Of a stretch of 64,000 bases of DNA, positions 22,640-33,105 are shown piece by piece. The stretch's first letter is position 1. Each line of letters starts with the position of its first letter. The DNA comes from Microdochium bolleyi (Eukaryota > Ascomycota > Sordariomycetes > Xylariales > Microdochiaceae): assembly GCA_001566295.1 (NCBI GenBank), contig KQ964246.1:1364001-1428000 (forward strand). The letters run 5' to 3'. Both the position numbers and the translations under genes were made by a program. The notes below the pieces were generated by a model, which worked only from the letters and a program-made list of their open reading frames with translations, was not told where the DNA came from and did not search any database.

Positions 22640-23773
22640 TCAGCAGCATCGACCTTTGGCCTTGGGATTGTTGTCTTGTTGATAATGACCGTTCTGCAGC
22701 TGTCCTTGCTGCGCGATCTGACCGGTGCGCGCGTTGTCGATTGGGATCGCTGGCGAGAATGCTGGTGAGAAGAGCCAGCTGCGCCGATCTCTGCCGACAC
22801 GGAAACTGCCTCGCGGGTTGTTGATGGCATCGAAATAGCCGCCATTCTCGCCTGGGCCGCCGTAGTCTCCCCCTGGCGTAAGTCCCGGGGTTGCCGTGGC
22901 TGCAAGGAGCTCTGCCTGCATCTTGCGGTTTTGCTCGACCAGCTTGCGCGTGACCACACGGAACACCTCCTCGACGCCCTCGCCCGTCTCCGCGCTGATT
23001 TCGTGGCATGCATCCCAGCCCATCTCCATGCCCCAAAACCCGCTGCTCCGCTTGCTACTCGGGCTACGAGCTTCTGGTGCGGCCGGGGTTGAGCCAAAGC
23101 CTGAGCCTATGCCGGATTGTCCCAGTCCTGACAACCCAGGGAACAGGCCGTGGTGTCCGCCTCCAGTTGCGGTTGCTGGGGGTGTCGACGCCTGCCCAGG
23201 GGCCAGATTCTCGGCGGCGTACGCAATACAGCGCTCAAACGGCACCTCGCGCCGCGTCGGGTCGCGAGCGACAATGTCTGCCTTGGTTCCGACAACATGG
23301 AGAACAATATCGGGAGGCAGGTTACGCCGTAACTCTTGAAGCCATACCCCCATTTCCTCAAACGACTGGGCATCTGTGATGCTGTAACACAGAATACAGG
23401 CATTGGCCCCGCGATAGTAGAGTCGAGATATTGACCGAAATCGTTCTTGGCCAGCTAAAGGTAGCAGGCAGGTGAGTCAGCATACGAGCTCGCTCTCAGC
23501 GAGTGCCATTTTGGAGTGGACCGACGCACCAGTATCCCATATCTGCAGGCGCACAACAGTATCCGTGTCGGTATCGACGACGCGCTTGGCCATGAAGCTC
23601 GCACCGACGGTCGAGGTGTTCTGCGCCGGGTTGAAGGAGCCCTTGCAGTATCGCGTCAGCAGGGACGTCTTGCCGACGCCCTGCGCGCCGAGGACGACGA
23701 TTTTGGCTTCGAGGGACGACATGCCTGTCGGAAGCGGGCGCGAGCGCAGAAACCCGCCGTTGTCGTTGCTCAT
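22640..23773 (-). CDS. Rab-like small GTPase with a large internal insertion
   Basis: Exons 23773-23530 and 23454-22640, 352 aa; the GTGCGT donor and TTTAG acceptor rejoin the G3 motif as WDTAGQE. P-loop GAQGVGKT (about 29-36), switch I with STVGASF, G3 [10 protein letters not shown]4 as GTKAD (about 137-141) instead of NKxD, and G5 as ISAETG (about 234-239). The C-terminus GRCC is a prenylation signal, so it should be membrane-attached. The STVGASF switch and SRLYYRGAN segment resemble the Rab5/Rab21/Rab22 endosomal branch, which is the best guess for the site of action. Two additions set it apart: about 60 Gly/Pro/Ser-rich residues between G4 and G5 (about 167-227), and a Gly/Asn/Gln-rich tail of roughly 90 residues before the cysteines. 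A typical Rab is about 200-220 aa. Confidence 0.85.
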
Positions 23774-25150
23774 GTGTGGTTTGTGGCGTCCCGGCTGAGG
23801 GAGCTGTGGAGTGACGGAGCCGCCGGGTTGGATTATGAAAGATAAGACGAGTCGTCAACGTGCTGTCATGGTTGTGCGTTTGGCGTGTCTGTCCTTGCGC
23901 CCCGGAGGTTCCAAAGCCGGTCTTTTTATCTGACTTGGTCGAGAAAGGAGCGTCAAGTCGCTGCGAGGATCACCAGACCCAGGAGTGGAGGACAAGGCTC
24001 GTAGTGGTACACAAAGAGGGCGGGAGAAGCGAAGGATGAGCGGCGCAAGGAAGAGCTCAGGCACGCATGGCAAAGGTGATTGAGGGATGTCGTCGGCCCA
24101 GCGGCACGCGGAGTCGCAGGCAAGGCGGGCGCACAGGGCGATCGCAGGCGGGCACTCGGGCAAACTCCTGTCGAGATGATGCGGTCCGCGGATGGGAGAG
24201 GGAGAAGCGGCGTGTGCGAGCAAGTGGGTGATCGCCATCAGCATGCCGCGGGCAGCTTTAGGGGCAGATCCCCCAGGTGGGCGCAGCCACCGGGTCCACT
24301 GCCTGCGCTGTTGCGCCCTGTAAGCCGCTGAGTCCCGCCATGGATTAGCGCACAGTCAGTGCAAGGGGCGCATGTGATTCCGCCATTCTCATTCTGCGAC
24401 CTGCTTCCCTACAGCGACAACAACATGAAACCATGGCCTCTGCAACAGATGGAACAGAGCTGGAGAACCACCAGCTCCTCAACGAGACAAGACGCAAGCA
24501 AGACAGCAGCGACTGTGGCTGAAGCCCATCCTGCTGCGTCCTCCTTGTCCAGGGATGCCATTGGTGATCTTCCCAACCATCATGCACGTCAGGGCCACCT
24601 GCCGGAACAGGGGGCTTCGCCGGGCGATACAATGACGCACAACCTGCAAGCAGGCAGGCGAGGCAGGGTCCTTTGTGTGCCGGAGCGGACTGTCCGCCGT
24701 CGCATTGGCTCGTTCTCACGTCTTCGAGAAGAAAGCGAAGCTCCGTCGCCAGCTCTCATCCCTCCCGAATCCCCAACGAACGGCATGCCGTGCTGCTCTG
24801 CCTCGCCGGACTATGTCGTCACATCTGCGCGAGTCCGTTTGCTGTGATTGACTCTGGCAAGCGCTCATGCATGCATGGTCGCCACATGGTCAGATGATCG
24901 CTCGCCCGTGTGGTGCGATGCTGGTTGTGTCGCGTGTGCCTCGAGTTCCAGCCTTCTGGAATGTGCGCATGACCTGCTGCTGACTCCATCGCGGCGGGCT
25001 GCCGCTCCAGCTGATGATTCCTCCACGCTCCCACAGCCAATCCTTGGACACGGGCTCTGCCCCTCTCCGGGCCCTCCGGGTCGGTGCTGCCTCATGGCTC
25101 CGGAACATGTGCTTGCTTGCCATGCTAGCCGGTGTGGCGGTGAGCATTTG
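23774..25150. other. gene-free spacer upstream of the Rab-like gene
   Basis: About 1.4 kb with only short frames on both strands (for example 23855-24244 - and 24359-24847 +). These lack family similarity and, in the second case, an ATG at the frame start. The part next to 23774 should contain the promoter and leader of the Rab-like gene. Confidence 0.5.
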
Positions 25151-25880
25151 TCATGGTTGCCATGACCGAATCGAGGTTTTCCAGAGGTTATTTTTGAAAT
25201 AAGGTCGTTTCAACGTCTTTATGTTGTGATCTGGTTCGGGCATGCTAAAAGTTAAGCGTGGCTTGTCTAAATGTGACCCAAATAATCCCCGAATTTCTTA
25301 CCACAATTCTTGAGAGAGGGTTGTCAACTTAAACCTGCTGGAGTCCGTTTCCCGTTCAGAACCAGGCTCCACATATGCCACTTCTTCAACGTCCTGACTT
25401 GGACATCAGAGGATTGTGAAGTGAAGGAGTATGTAGTGCGACCTTCAACAGCTCCCAGTTTTCCAACCTTATGTTTTCAGATTATATGTTATACGACTCA
25501 TACCCCTGTGCGTGTAATTGCAGTTACCAAAGTGTCCCAATAAATTTCAGGTAATTGATGTTATTATGAGCACCTCGGTATTGTTTTCTTCTTTTTCTAT
25601 AAACCGCAGTTCTGTAACATCTGCATCGAGGGGTGCAGAAAATGTAGGAGTTCTTTGTACGCTACTAGCTGAAAATTCTGAATTTTTTTCGAGTATGTGA
25701 TGATGGGTTTAGTTGTTCTTCTGACAGAGACAGCTGAACCGAATGTAGTTCACCTAAAGATTGGCCGTCCACGCTCTTGGTAGCTAAAGGTCAGCGGAGC
25801 ACTACGAACACAGATTACATTCCTTATTGGATCGATGTTCCACACACGTCAAAAGGTCATGACGGAAACCGAAGGCCCCT
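25150..25880. other. AT-rich island of unlike composition
   Basis: By eye the base composition drops to roughly 40% G+C, with frequent TTT, ATT and AAAT words, whereas flanking spacers and genes are clearly G+C-richer. Several medium frames cross it (25310-25543 +, and on the - strand roughly 25710-25545), but none has a family I can name. It lies directly beyond the 3' end of the ankyrin gene. Possible sources are a decayed (RIP-mutated) repeat, an insertion of foreign DNA, or simply an AT-rich 3' region. I found no terminal repeats or target duplication. Confidence 0.55.
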
Positions 25881-25891
25881 CGACAAAATCA

Positions 25892-28800
25892 TCACGGCTG
25901 CCTCAGCTCCAAGCTGCGTTTTGCGACACCTCGCACAAACGGCGAGTCACCGCGGGCCATCCCCTCCGGAGTCCACGCAGTGCTGGAAAGCCGTGACCTG
26001 ATGTACTCCAGCCCCTGCATACTCACGGCGTCGTCGCCCGCGTGGCTCAGATGCCGGGCCAGCTCCTCTGCCGGGGTGGGATCGTCGACTTCCTCGTCGC
26101 TGAGCGGCTGCGGCTGCGGCGCAGACGGCGGCAGCACGACGCTCTGCATCGTCCACTCTGCGCCGTGCCTCTCGACGAGCCGGACGCACTCCAAGAATAC
26201 GTCCGGCTGGAACAGGGGAGAGTGGTACCCGCCAGCTAATATAAGACCACCAAAGCCCACTTTAGAAGCGCCACCCGAGCTGAGCAGCTGCGAGGTGGTC
26301 GCCGATGTGCGCTGGAAGGCGCTGATCCACGGCCGCGTGGGCTTGATGCTAGTGACCAGTTCCGCGAGCACCGTTCGGCCGTAGTAGTCCCTCTCGTTGA
26401 CGTCGAGGCCGAGGGACAGGAGGAAGCCCACGAAGTCCGGGTCTGGGATTTTGTACGAGAAGGAGCAGGCGCAGTGGAGGTAGGAGTACCGAAGGCCATA
26501 GGAGTCCTCCGAAGTGAGAGGAGGAGGGCAGAGCTCGAGGATTTCCCGCGCGAACGCGTGATCTCCCCGGCTGATGATCCTGTCCAGGGGACGCCTGAAC
26601 CATGAATAGAAAAACTTGGGTCTCTCCAACGGCGGTTTGCACACAACCCGGTGAGGATCGGCTCCGTGCTTGATCAGCGCCACTATGCTCGGATGGCGGT
26701 CCCAGTCGACGGGGCCACCCAGCGCCATTGCTAGGACAGAGTCGATATAGATCGACAGAGGGGTGTCCCCCGTCTTGCAGGGCTTGTCCGCTGGAAGGCC
26801 AGCCTGCAGCAGCCTGTTGATCACTGGATAGAGTCGCTTACGACACGCGATGTGTAGCAGGCTTTCCCCAGCCGTAGACACATATGAACAGTCACCGCCG
26901 TGGTCTATCAGGTGGACAGCCAGATCCCCGTTGCCGCGTATGATGGCCGTAAACAATGTTTCTGGCTTCTCGAAGACGAACCGTGGGTTGACGCGATGCA
27001 GCAATGCTAGAGCCTTGATGTTGTCATCCAGTTCGCCTCCAGAAGGACCAGATCCTATGATGCCGTCCCGAATGCAGATGAGATCAGTGCTGGTCAAGTG
27101 TTGCCCGGCTGCATCGATTGGGAACAGCTGGGCAATGTCGATAAGCTCTTCGACGAACACATACTGGATCGCCAGTTTCCCCTCATCGTTGCGCAAGGAA
27201 TAATCGACTGAGCCACTGCCTAAAAGGGCTTCGACATGCTTTAACAGCCGAGGTTTCCGTCGACGGTTGTGCTCCTTGGCGAGGTCTCGGCACAGAATGT
27301 GCAATACAGTGTTCCCGTACTTGTTTTGGTAGTTGACATCAGCACCCGCTTGCAAAATGCAGTCGAACACGGGGATCGCCCGCAATGGATCCTCGACACA
27401 GTTGAGGAAAGACCGGGCAATAGCCATCAAAGGTGAGGAGCTACTGTCAAAATCGTCATCAGGCCGCACCCAAGACTGGGGACGACCGTCCTCGTCCAAC
27501 GCCACGGAAGACGGACTGGCTCCCCTCTCCAGCAGAAGCTGGACAACAGAAAGAGAAAGACTCCCTGCGGCATACGACAGCGGCGTCTGAGCTCTCGCGT
27601 CGAGAATATCGACTTTTGCCCCGGCTTTGAGTAATGCCTCTACAGCCTGCCTTCGGTACGGCTCGGTTTCATGGCCGGAGGCTTCTACTGCTTTCGGCCT
27701 CGGCCACCAAGGCCACGCCTCGGACATCTGACCTATTGCTTTCGGATTATCTGAACAGCACAAGTGCAAAGCTGATTGCGCCGACTCTGGAGCAACACGA
27801 TCAACCGATGCCCCGAGCTCAATGAGCTTCACGACCTGCTGGAACTGCTGAGTTCGGCAGGCAAGAAGCAGAGGGGTCCATGTCCATGTCGACGTTCCTG
27901 GACAATCAATGTTGGCTCCGTGACGCACCAAGTATGAGACAATGTCGTCCAGACGACAAAGACGGAATGCGTAGGCCAGCGGCGTTTGACCCGCAGCATC
28001 GGGCATGTCCAGATATTCTGGGCCTGCCTTGTGAATGAACTCAACCATGGCAAGGCTGCCATAGGCCGCAGTATAATGAAGTGCGGTGTACCATGGCCGC
28101 CCAGGTGCCGACAGTGGTTTTGGGTCGTGTTCCAGGTGTCCGAGGTTATAGTCTCCATCAGGGTCGGGCTCCTCCCATAGGCGGCTGCTGATCTCCTGTG
28201 CCGAGGTTTCGGCGCCCCTCGGATCTCTCACGGTCACAAGGGATGCTCCCATGTTCACTAGCCGTTGAGCTGTTGCGTCGTGACCTTGGCAGATAGCAGT
28301 GTGTAGCGCTGTCCATGTTGGGTTCTGATAAGGAAAAAGGTAGTTGTCTCGACTGCCTTTGGATGGCTGTCCGCACCGACACAGGCCCGAGGCCTCTGCA
28401 TCAATCTCTGCACCATTTTTCAACAGCAGCTCAACAATATCATCGTGCCCATATGCAGCTGCCAGGTGCAGAGCGGCCCATGAAGGCTGTTGTGCGCGGG
28501 CAATATGCTCCCATTCCTCCTCGAGGAATTCCGACTCGCTGAGGTCGTCTAAATAATCAAGTTCGGCAAAGTCCTCATCGTCGGACTCCGGGACATGTTG
28601 TGCTTGTAACGCAGAGCTCCATGTGCCATGATAGTCGAAAGGACCTGGCCTATGCTTAACTTTAGGCGGCCGTGTGCCGGATGTATCCCTGCGGTTCACA
28701 ACTGCCCCATGATCGATCAACTTCTGAACGACGCCAATGCGGCCATGCCGTGCGGCCCAGAACAGCAGCGTGCTTGTCTCGGACTTTGCCTCTTGCCTGA

Positions 28801-28927
28801 AGTAGACGGAGGAAGCAATGGCATAGAGTCGCCGGTCGGTATGCGAGAACGACACTAGGCTGTCAGCATCCAGCTGCTCAGTGATGAGTATGACGAGCTC
28901 AGCGCTCAGTCTTGACAGGTTGGCCAT
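25892..28927 (-). CDS. F-box-like / ankyrin repeat protein, 1011 aa
   Basis: Single exon. The frame extends upstream of 28927 only with a TTG codon, so the ATG at 28927 (MANLSRLSAELVILITEQLD) is used. The first 40 residues match an F-box-like motif (LSRLSAELVILITEQLDADSLVSFSHTDRRLY), which in fungi links substrates to SCF ubiquitin ligases. It is followed by at least twelve ankyrin repeats, for example LLFWAARHGRIGVVQKLIDHGA, AALHLAAAYGHDDIVELLLKNGA, TPLAYAFRLC, TPLSYAAGSLSLSVVQLLLERGA, SLLHIACRKRLYPVINRLLQAG and SYLHCACSF. An acidic linker rich in Asp and Glu (about residues 115-145) interrupts the first repeats. Such proteins form large, fast-evolving families in Pezizomycotina, and the lack of introns together with the AT-rich neighbour fits an accessory locus. 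The target is unknown. Confidence 0.85.
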   Translation of the reverse strand: MANLSRLSAELVILITEQLDADSLVSFSHTDRRLYAIASSVYFRQEAKSETSTLLFWAARHGRIGVVQKLIDHGAVVNRRDTSGTRPPKVKHRPGPFDYHGTWSSALQAQHVPESDDEDFAELDYLDDLSESEFLEEEWEHIARAQQPSWAALHLAAAYGHDDIVELLLKNGAEIDAEASGLCRCGQPSKGSRDNYLFPYQNPTWTALHTAICQGHDATAQRLVNMGASLVTVRDPRGAETSAQEISSRLWEEPDPDGDYNLGHLEHDPKPLSAPGRPWYTALHYTAAYGSLAMVEFIHKAGPEYLDMPDAAGQTPLAYAFRLCRLDDIVSYLVRHGANIDCPGTSTWTWTPLLLACRTQQFQQVVKLIELGASVDRVAPESAQSALHLCCSDNPKAIGQMSEAWPWWPRPKAVEASGHETEPYRRQAVEALLKAGAKVDILDARAQTPLSYAAGSLSLSVVQLLLERGASPSSVALDEDGRPQSWVRPDDDFDSSSSPLMAIARSFLNCVEDPLRAIPVFDCILQAGADVNYQNKYGNTVLHILCRDLAKEHNRRRKPRLLKHVEALLGSGSVDYSLRNDEGKLAIQYVFVEELIDIAQLFPIDAAGQHLTSTDLICIRDGIIGSGPSGGELDDNIKALALLHRVNPRFVFEKPETLFTAIIRGNGDLAVHLIDHGGDCSYVSTAGESLLHIACRKRLYPVINRLLQAGLPADKPCKTGDTPLSIYIDSVLAMALGGPVDWDRHPSIVALIKHGADPHRVVCKPPLERPKFFYSWFRRPLDRIISRGDHAFAREILELCPPPLTSEDSYGLRYSYLHCACSFSYKIPDPDFVGFLLSLGLDVNERDYYGRTVLAELVTSIKPTRPWISAFQRTSATTSQLLSSGGASKVGFGGLILAGGYHSPLFQPDVFLECVRLVERHGAEWTMQSVVLPPSAPQPQPLSDEEVDDPTPAEELARHLSHAGDDAVSMQGLEYIRSRLSSTAWTPEGMARGDSPFVRGVAKRSLELRQP

Positions 28928-29273
28928 GAATATGAACGGGTTGCTCGTGGTGTTCCACGACAACAGCCGTGCCCTCCGTCACGAAGTAGCTGTTGTGGAA
29001 GGCACCGCCGCTGATGGGACGGTTCGGGATCGTCGATTTGGAGGCTGAAAAACAACGGCCTGCTGTTGAAATACTTTCGTCCCCAGTGTTAGAGAAACGT
29101 AGGATCATCCGGAGTGAGTGCCCGCCATGTCTACATGAGGCTGATATCTTTGCAATATGTCAACCCCTGGCTGCCTGATGCAACGTGAAGTGCGCTTGAG
29201 GGCTTCCCAAGCCTGTCGCGGGTAGCAGTCTATTTTATGTCGTCAAATAAACCACAGCCTTTTCAATAATCAA
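28928..29273. other. upstream region of the ankyrin gene, up to the tRNA
   Basis: 346 bp; presumably the promoter of the ankyrin gene on the - strand. No frame or RNA signal besides the downstream tRNA. Confidence 0.5.
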
Positions 29274-29361
29274 GGTCGATTGGTGTAGTTGGTTATCACG
29301 TCAGTCTAACATCGTTTGATGCGAACACTGAAGGTCGGCGGATCGAGCCCGCCATCGATCA
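29274..29361 (+). tRNA. tRNA-Val (anticodon AAC) with a 14-nt intron
   Basis: A full cloverleaf can be drawn. The acceptor stem GGTCGAT pairs with ATCGATC (one G-T pair) and is followed by discriminator A at 29361. The A-box region is TGGTGTAGTTGG. The anticodon stem TCAGT/ACTGA encloses the loop C-T-AAC-A-[intron]-C; the intron is 29312-29325, directly 3' of position 37, where nuclear tRNA introns lie. The variable loop is AGGTC. The T stem GGCGG/CCGCC has a loop starting with A rather than the near-universal T (position 54). A TTTT pol III stop follows within 10 nt. The mature RNA would be 74 nt before CCA addition. Confidence 0.92.
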
Positions 29362-29797
29362 ATTCTTTTGCCCCAACTCACGATGGAACAACTTTAGGTT
29401 GCCATCCTTCCTTTTTAGATTACTGTTTCCCGATTGTTTCCCGATAGAAGACATCACTTGGCATTTCCATTATTCTGTTCTTCGCGAGCATTCTCTTCCC
29501 CAGTAATTGATGTTTTAAGACCCGCATGTCATACGTGCGTGAAATGCAGCCTTTCCTGGTCCACGGGTTCTTTTAGCGTGATGTCTGTTTCCGGGTGTCC
29601 TTCTGGTTGCCCCACTTGCCCAAGCACTCAACGCGTCTTCAACACGCTCAGACGCGTCCCACTTACACCGAAGCATTGTGCGGGACACACGGAATCGCAA
29701 CACCGCAGAGTGGCAACAACGTTTCGTCCAGTCCCTTTCGCCTTGCACAGGATCTGAGTCGATTGCGTTCGACCCTTGCGGCCAATTTTCACCCACC
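29362..29797. promoter_or_regulatory. CTF18 upstream region with two MCB elements
   Basis: Two perfect MluI cell-cycle box words ACGCGT lie at 29631-29636 and 29652-29657, about 141-167 bp upstream of the CTF18 start codon. In fungi MBF binds ACGCGT to switch on DNA-synthesis genes at G1/S, which suits a replication clamp-loader subunit. Two copies 21 bp apart are unlikely by chance in so short a promoter. Confidence 0.65.
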
Positions 29798-32755
29798 ATG
29801 CCGACCGCCTCGTCTCCGATCGTCTATCCGGCAAGCTCTATGCCGTTGACGACCTCGAAACGACCAAATTCCCCGACCAAAGCCAAACAGCCTCGGCCTC
29901 GCACGAAAGCTGGGTTCCTGCTCGACGACGACTCTGACGAAGAGAACCATGAGGATCATGGCCTGGAGCCCGCAGCGAAGCGGCGCATGCTCGAGAGCCC
30001 CAGCGGTCTCGCCAATGCCATTTTGTCGGAGCGTTTATCTCCAGTACCGACGATAGACTTGGCTGAGAAAGAGCTGCCGTCACTAGGCAATGAATCGGGG
30101 TCTGTAGCCACACAGCCTGTCAGCACGCAACTCTCGAGCACGGGGTCCGTCTTCGCGAGATTCACCTCCAAGACGACCAACAAATCACACAAAGTCATAA
30201 CTTGCTCCGGCAAATCTCTCGAGATCCGGCAGCGCAAGCCGACCACAAATGTCGCCTACGAAAGTATGGTCGCCGCACGGTCAAAGACCAAGGAAGGTCG
30301 CGCCAGACGGGCTTACTATGGTATTGACATACACGAGCTTGTACAAGCATCAAAAGAGCGGGTTGCTCCACAGTCCACGGTGATGGACACCGATGCGCCA
30401 ATGCCGTCGGTGGAAGAGACGTCAAAGCCGAAGAAGTCGTTGTTGTGGACGGAGAAGTACCGCGCCCGCACATTTGTCGATCTGGTCGGGGACGACTACA
30501 CAAACAGGAACGTTCTGCGGTGGCTTAAGCGATGGGACCCCCTCGTGTTTCCGCGAGCCTCGAGGCCAAAACCGTCTGCCAGAAAACCAGCTCAGGGACA
30601 AGAAGAAGAAGAGAAGCCTCATCGAAAAATTCTGATGCTTACTGGTCCACCTGGACTTGGCAAGACAACACTTGCGCATGTGTGTGCCCGGCAAGCTGGA
30701 TACGAGGTGCTCGAGATCAATGCAAGCGACGACCGTAGCAAGGACGTCGTGAACAACCAGGTCCGGACAGTCCTTGGCACAGAGACGGTCAAGAATGTAC
30801 AACACACCAGGCACAAGTCAGGCGATCAGCCGAAAATTGCACGACCTGTGTGCGTTGTCATAGACGAGGTGGACGGTGTCGTATCTGGCGCTGGGGGGTC
30901 TGGCGAGGGAGGCTTCATCAAGGCACTGATGGACCTGATCACAACTGGAGAGAAGAATGCCTCAGGGCAAGGCACAGCACAAACCACGAGCAAGCGGAAG
31001 AAGAAGACGGACGATTTCCGACAGATGCGACCCCTGATCTTGATCTGCAACGACATATATCACCCGTCGCTACGACCTCTGCGACAGTCAAACCTCGCCG
31101 AGATCGTCTACACCGGCAAGCCCACGATCGACGCGGTGGTTACCCGCCTCAAGGGCGTTTTTGAGAAGGAGGGTATCCCCTGCGACAAGGACGCTGCCAG
31201 AAAAGTCTGTGAAGCGGCCTGGGGAATGACCAGCGGCATCGATGCCAAGAAAGGCGCAGAGAGCACAGCTGAGGGTGATCTGCGAGGTATCATGGTGGTA
31301 GGTGAATGGGTTGCAGGACGACTCCGTGCTGCCAGTCTCAAGGGGCCACTCTCTCTAACCCGCCAATGGGTTGAACACAACATTGTTCGAGAACTTACCC
31401 ACGGCGGAGGGGGTGCTCGTGGAGTTGGTCGCGGAAACACCAAGGACGTGGTCACACGCATCTTCCAGACGGGAGCAGGGTTCCCCAAAAAGAACGTCGC
31501 CATTACCGCGCCAGCCTCGCGTCATGCTGAAGAACTTCCGCAGGAGCAGCTGGGGTTCCTTGAACAACACAAAAAGTACGGCATGGAGCGCTTGCGAGAG
31601 ATGGTTGAGACTGGCGGGGACGCCGATCGCATCATCACCGACGTGTTCCTGGAGTACCCCAACCGCGAGTTCAACGATGACTCTTTTTTGACCAAGCCAA
31701 ACCAGGCCTACGACTGGATGTATTTCCACGACCAATGCACCTCCAAGGTATATGGCAGTCAGGACTGGGAGTTGATGCCGTATCTTACCCAGCCTGTGCT
31801 CGCGTTTCATCACCTATTCGCAACACCAATCAAGCGACCAAACGCCGGCTACGAGAAGAACATGGACGACGACGACGAGCCGCCACTGCCATTCTCTGGC
31901 CCGCGCGCTGACTTTGAAGCTCGCGAAGCTGAGAAGACGAACCGGTCCATGCTACAAGCCATCCAGGGCCAACTCCACCCGACACTGATGCGCTCGTTCC
32001 GCAGCGCTGAAGACATATCGACGGACTTCATGCCGTACCTGATACGGCTTGTTTCGCCAGACGTAAAGCCTGTCAGCGTCGGCGGCAGCGGGTCTGGGAC
32101 GGCCACCGTCAGGAAAGAGTCGGAGCGAGCCATGGTCCGTCGAGCGGCAGAGACTTTAGCAGATGTCGGCATCGAGCTACAACAAGGGAAGATCGAGATG
32201 GACCCAGCCACGAGTCGTGGCAGCCAGTGGGTGTACCGGATGGAGCCGTAAGTCATGGGTGCTTTCACGTGATCATAGTATTGGTTTTGCTAACGACTTT
32301 CTAGTGATCTCGATATGTTGGCCACTTTTCAAACATCAGCTGCTGTCATGCATGGCACACATGCTCCGACTCGCTATGCTGTCAGACAAGTGCTGGACCA
32401 GGAGCTGAAGCGGACCAAGGCGCTCCGTGAAAGATCAGCACGGCAGGCGAGGTTCAAAGCTGGCAACCCACACGGTGCAGACGATATTTTGTTCAATGCC
32501 GATGGCGTGGCGATTATCCCACGGCAGGACGCCAAGCGTCCGATTGTCCTTCCACTACTAGACAAGGTCAAAAAGGACTTTTTTGGGCGTGTTATCAAGA
32601 CCGAGGAGGGCTCGGCAGAAGGCAATGCTGGCGGCGCTAAGGGGAATGAGAGCACAGGCACGCAGGAGACTAAGATATGGGTCACCTTCCACGAGGGTAT
32701 GAACGCCGCGGTGCGGAAGCCGATATCGCTGGATGACTTGATGAGAGATTTCTAG
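29798..32755 (+). CDS. CTF18: Ctf18, large subunit of the alternative RFC clamp loader
   Basis: With Rfc2-5, Ctf8 and Dcc1 it loads and unloads PCNA at forks and supports sister-chromatid cohesion and the replication checkpoint. Exons 29798-32247 and 32305-32755 (966 aa). The start is the ATG in CCACCATGC, because the frame upstream opens only with GTG. The AAA module begins at KSLLWTEKYRARTFVDLVGDD (about 212); Walker A GPPGLGKTT lies near 283, EINASDDRS and RFC-type residues follow, and Walker B VVIDEVDG is near 352. The large alpha-helical C-terminal part ends in a conserved segment (from FHEGMNAAVRKPISLDDLM) near the terminus, matching the Ctf18 tail that binds Ctf8-Dcc1. Compared with Rfc1 it lacks a BRCT domain; compared with Elg1 and Rad24 the KYRARTFVDLVGDD entry is diagnostic. 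The intron has a GTAAGT donor and a CTAAC branch point. Confidence 0.95.
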
Positions 32756-33105
32756 TTCAACGGCAGTGCAGGCGGTCTTCACGAAGTTCCACGGGCACTC
32801 GATAGGAAGTGTAGACTAGACTTATTGTTTGTTAGTGGCATTTTCAGGTGTACTTTGTTCATTTACACAGTTCTGAGGATGCAGATTGGGGATGCATTTA
32901 TCGTCCTCACACGATGACCGTCAATGCCAAGCTCCCATCGCTCCAATGTTCAACAATAGACTCTCGGAACGGCGGAGACGAAGCAAAAGCCACCAACCAT
33001 TGGGATATGTACAAATCTATGAGATGTATGGTTCTGTAGTTCCTCGTCTTTACCGGCATGTCTTTCTCGCAGCACACTCTAAACCCCAGCCACAGTGAGC
33101 CTGTG
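32756..33105. other. convergent 3' region between CTF18 and the HIT gene
   Basis: 350 bp between two facing stops. No gene or RNA seen. Confidence 0.6.

Noticed and set aside
24359..24847. 162-codon + strand frame
   Set aside because: Opens with GTG, has an overlapping frame on the other strand of similar length, and no family similarity.
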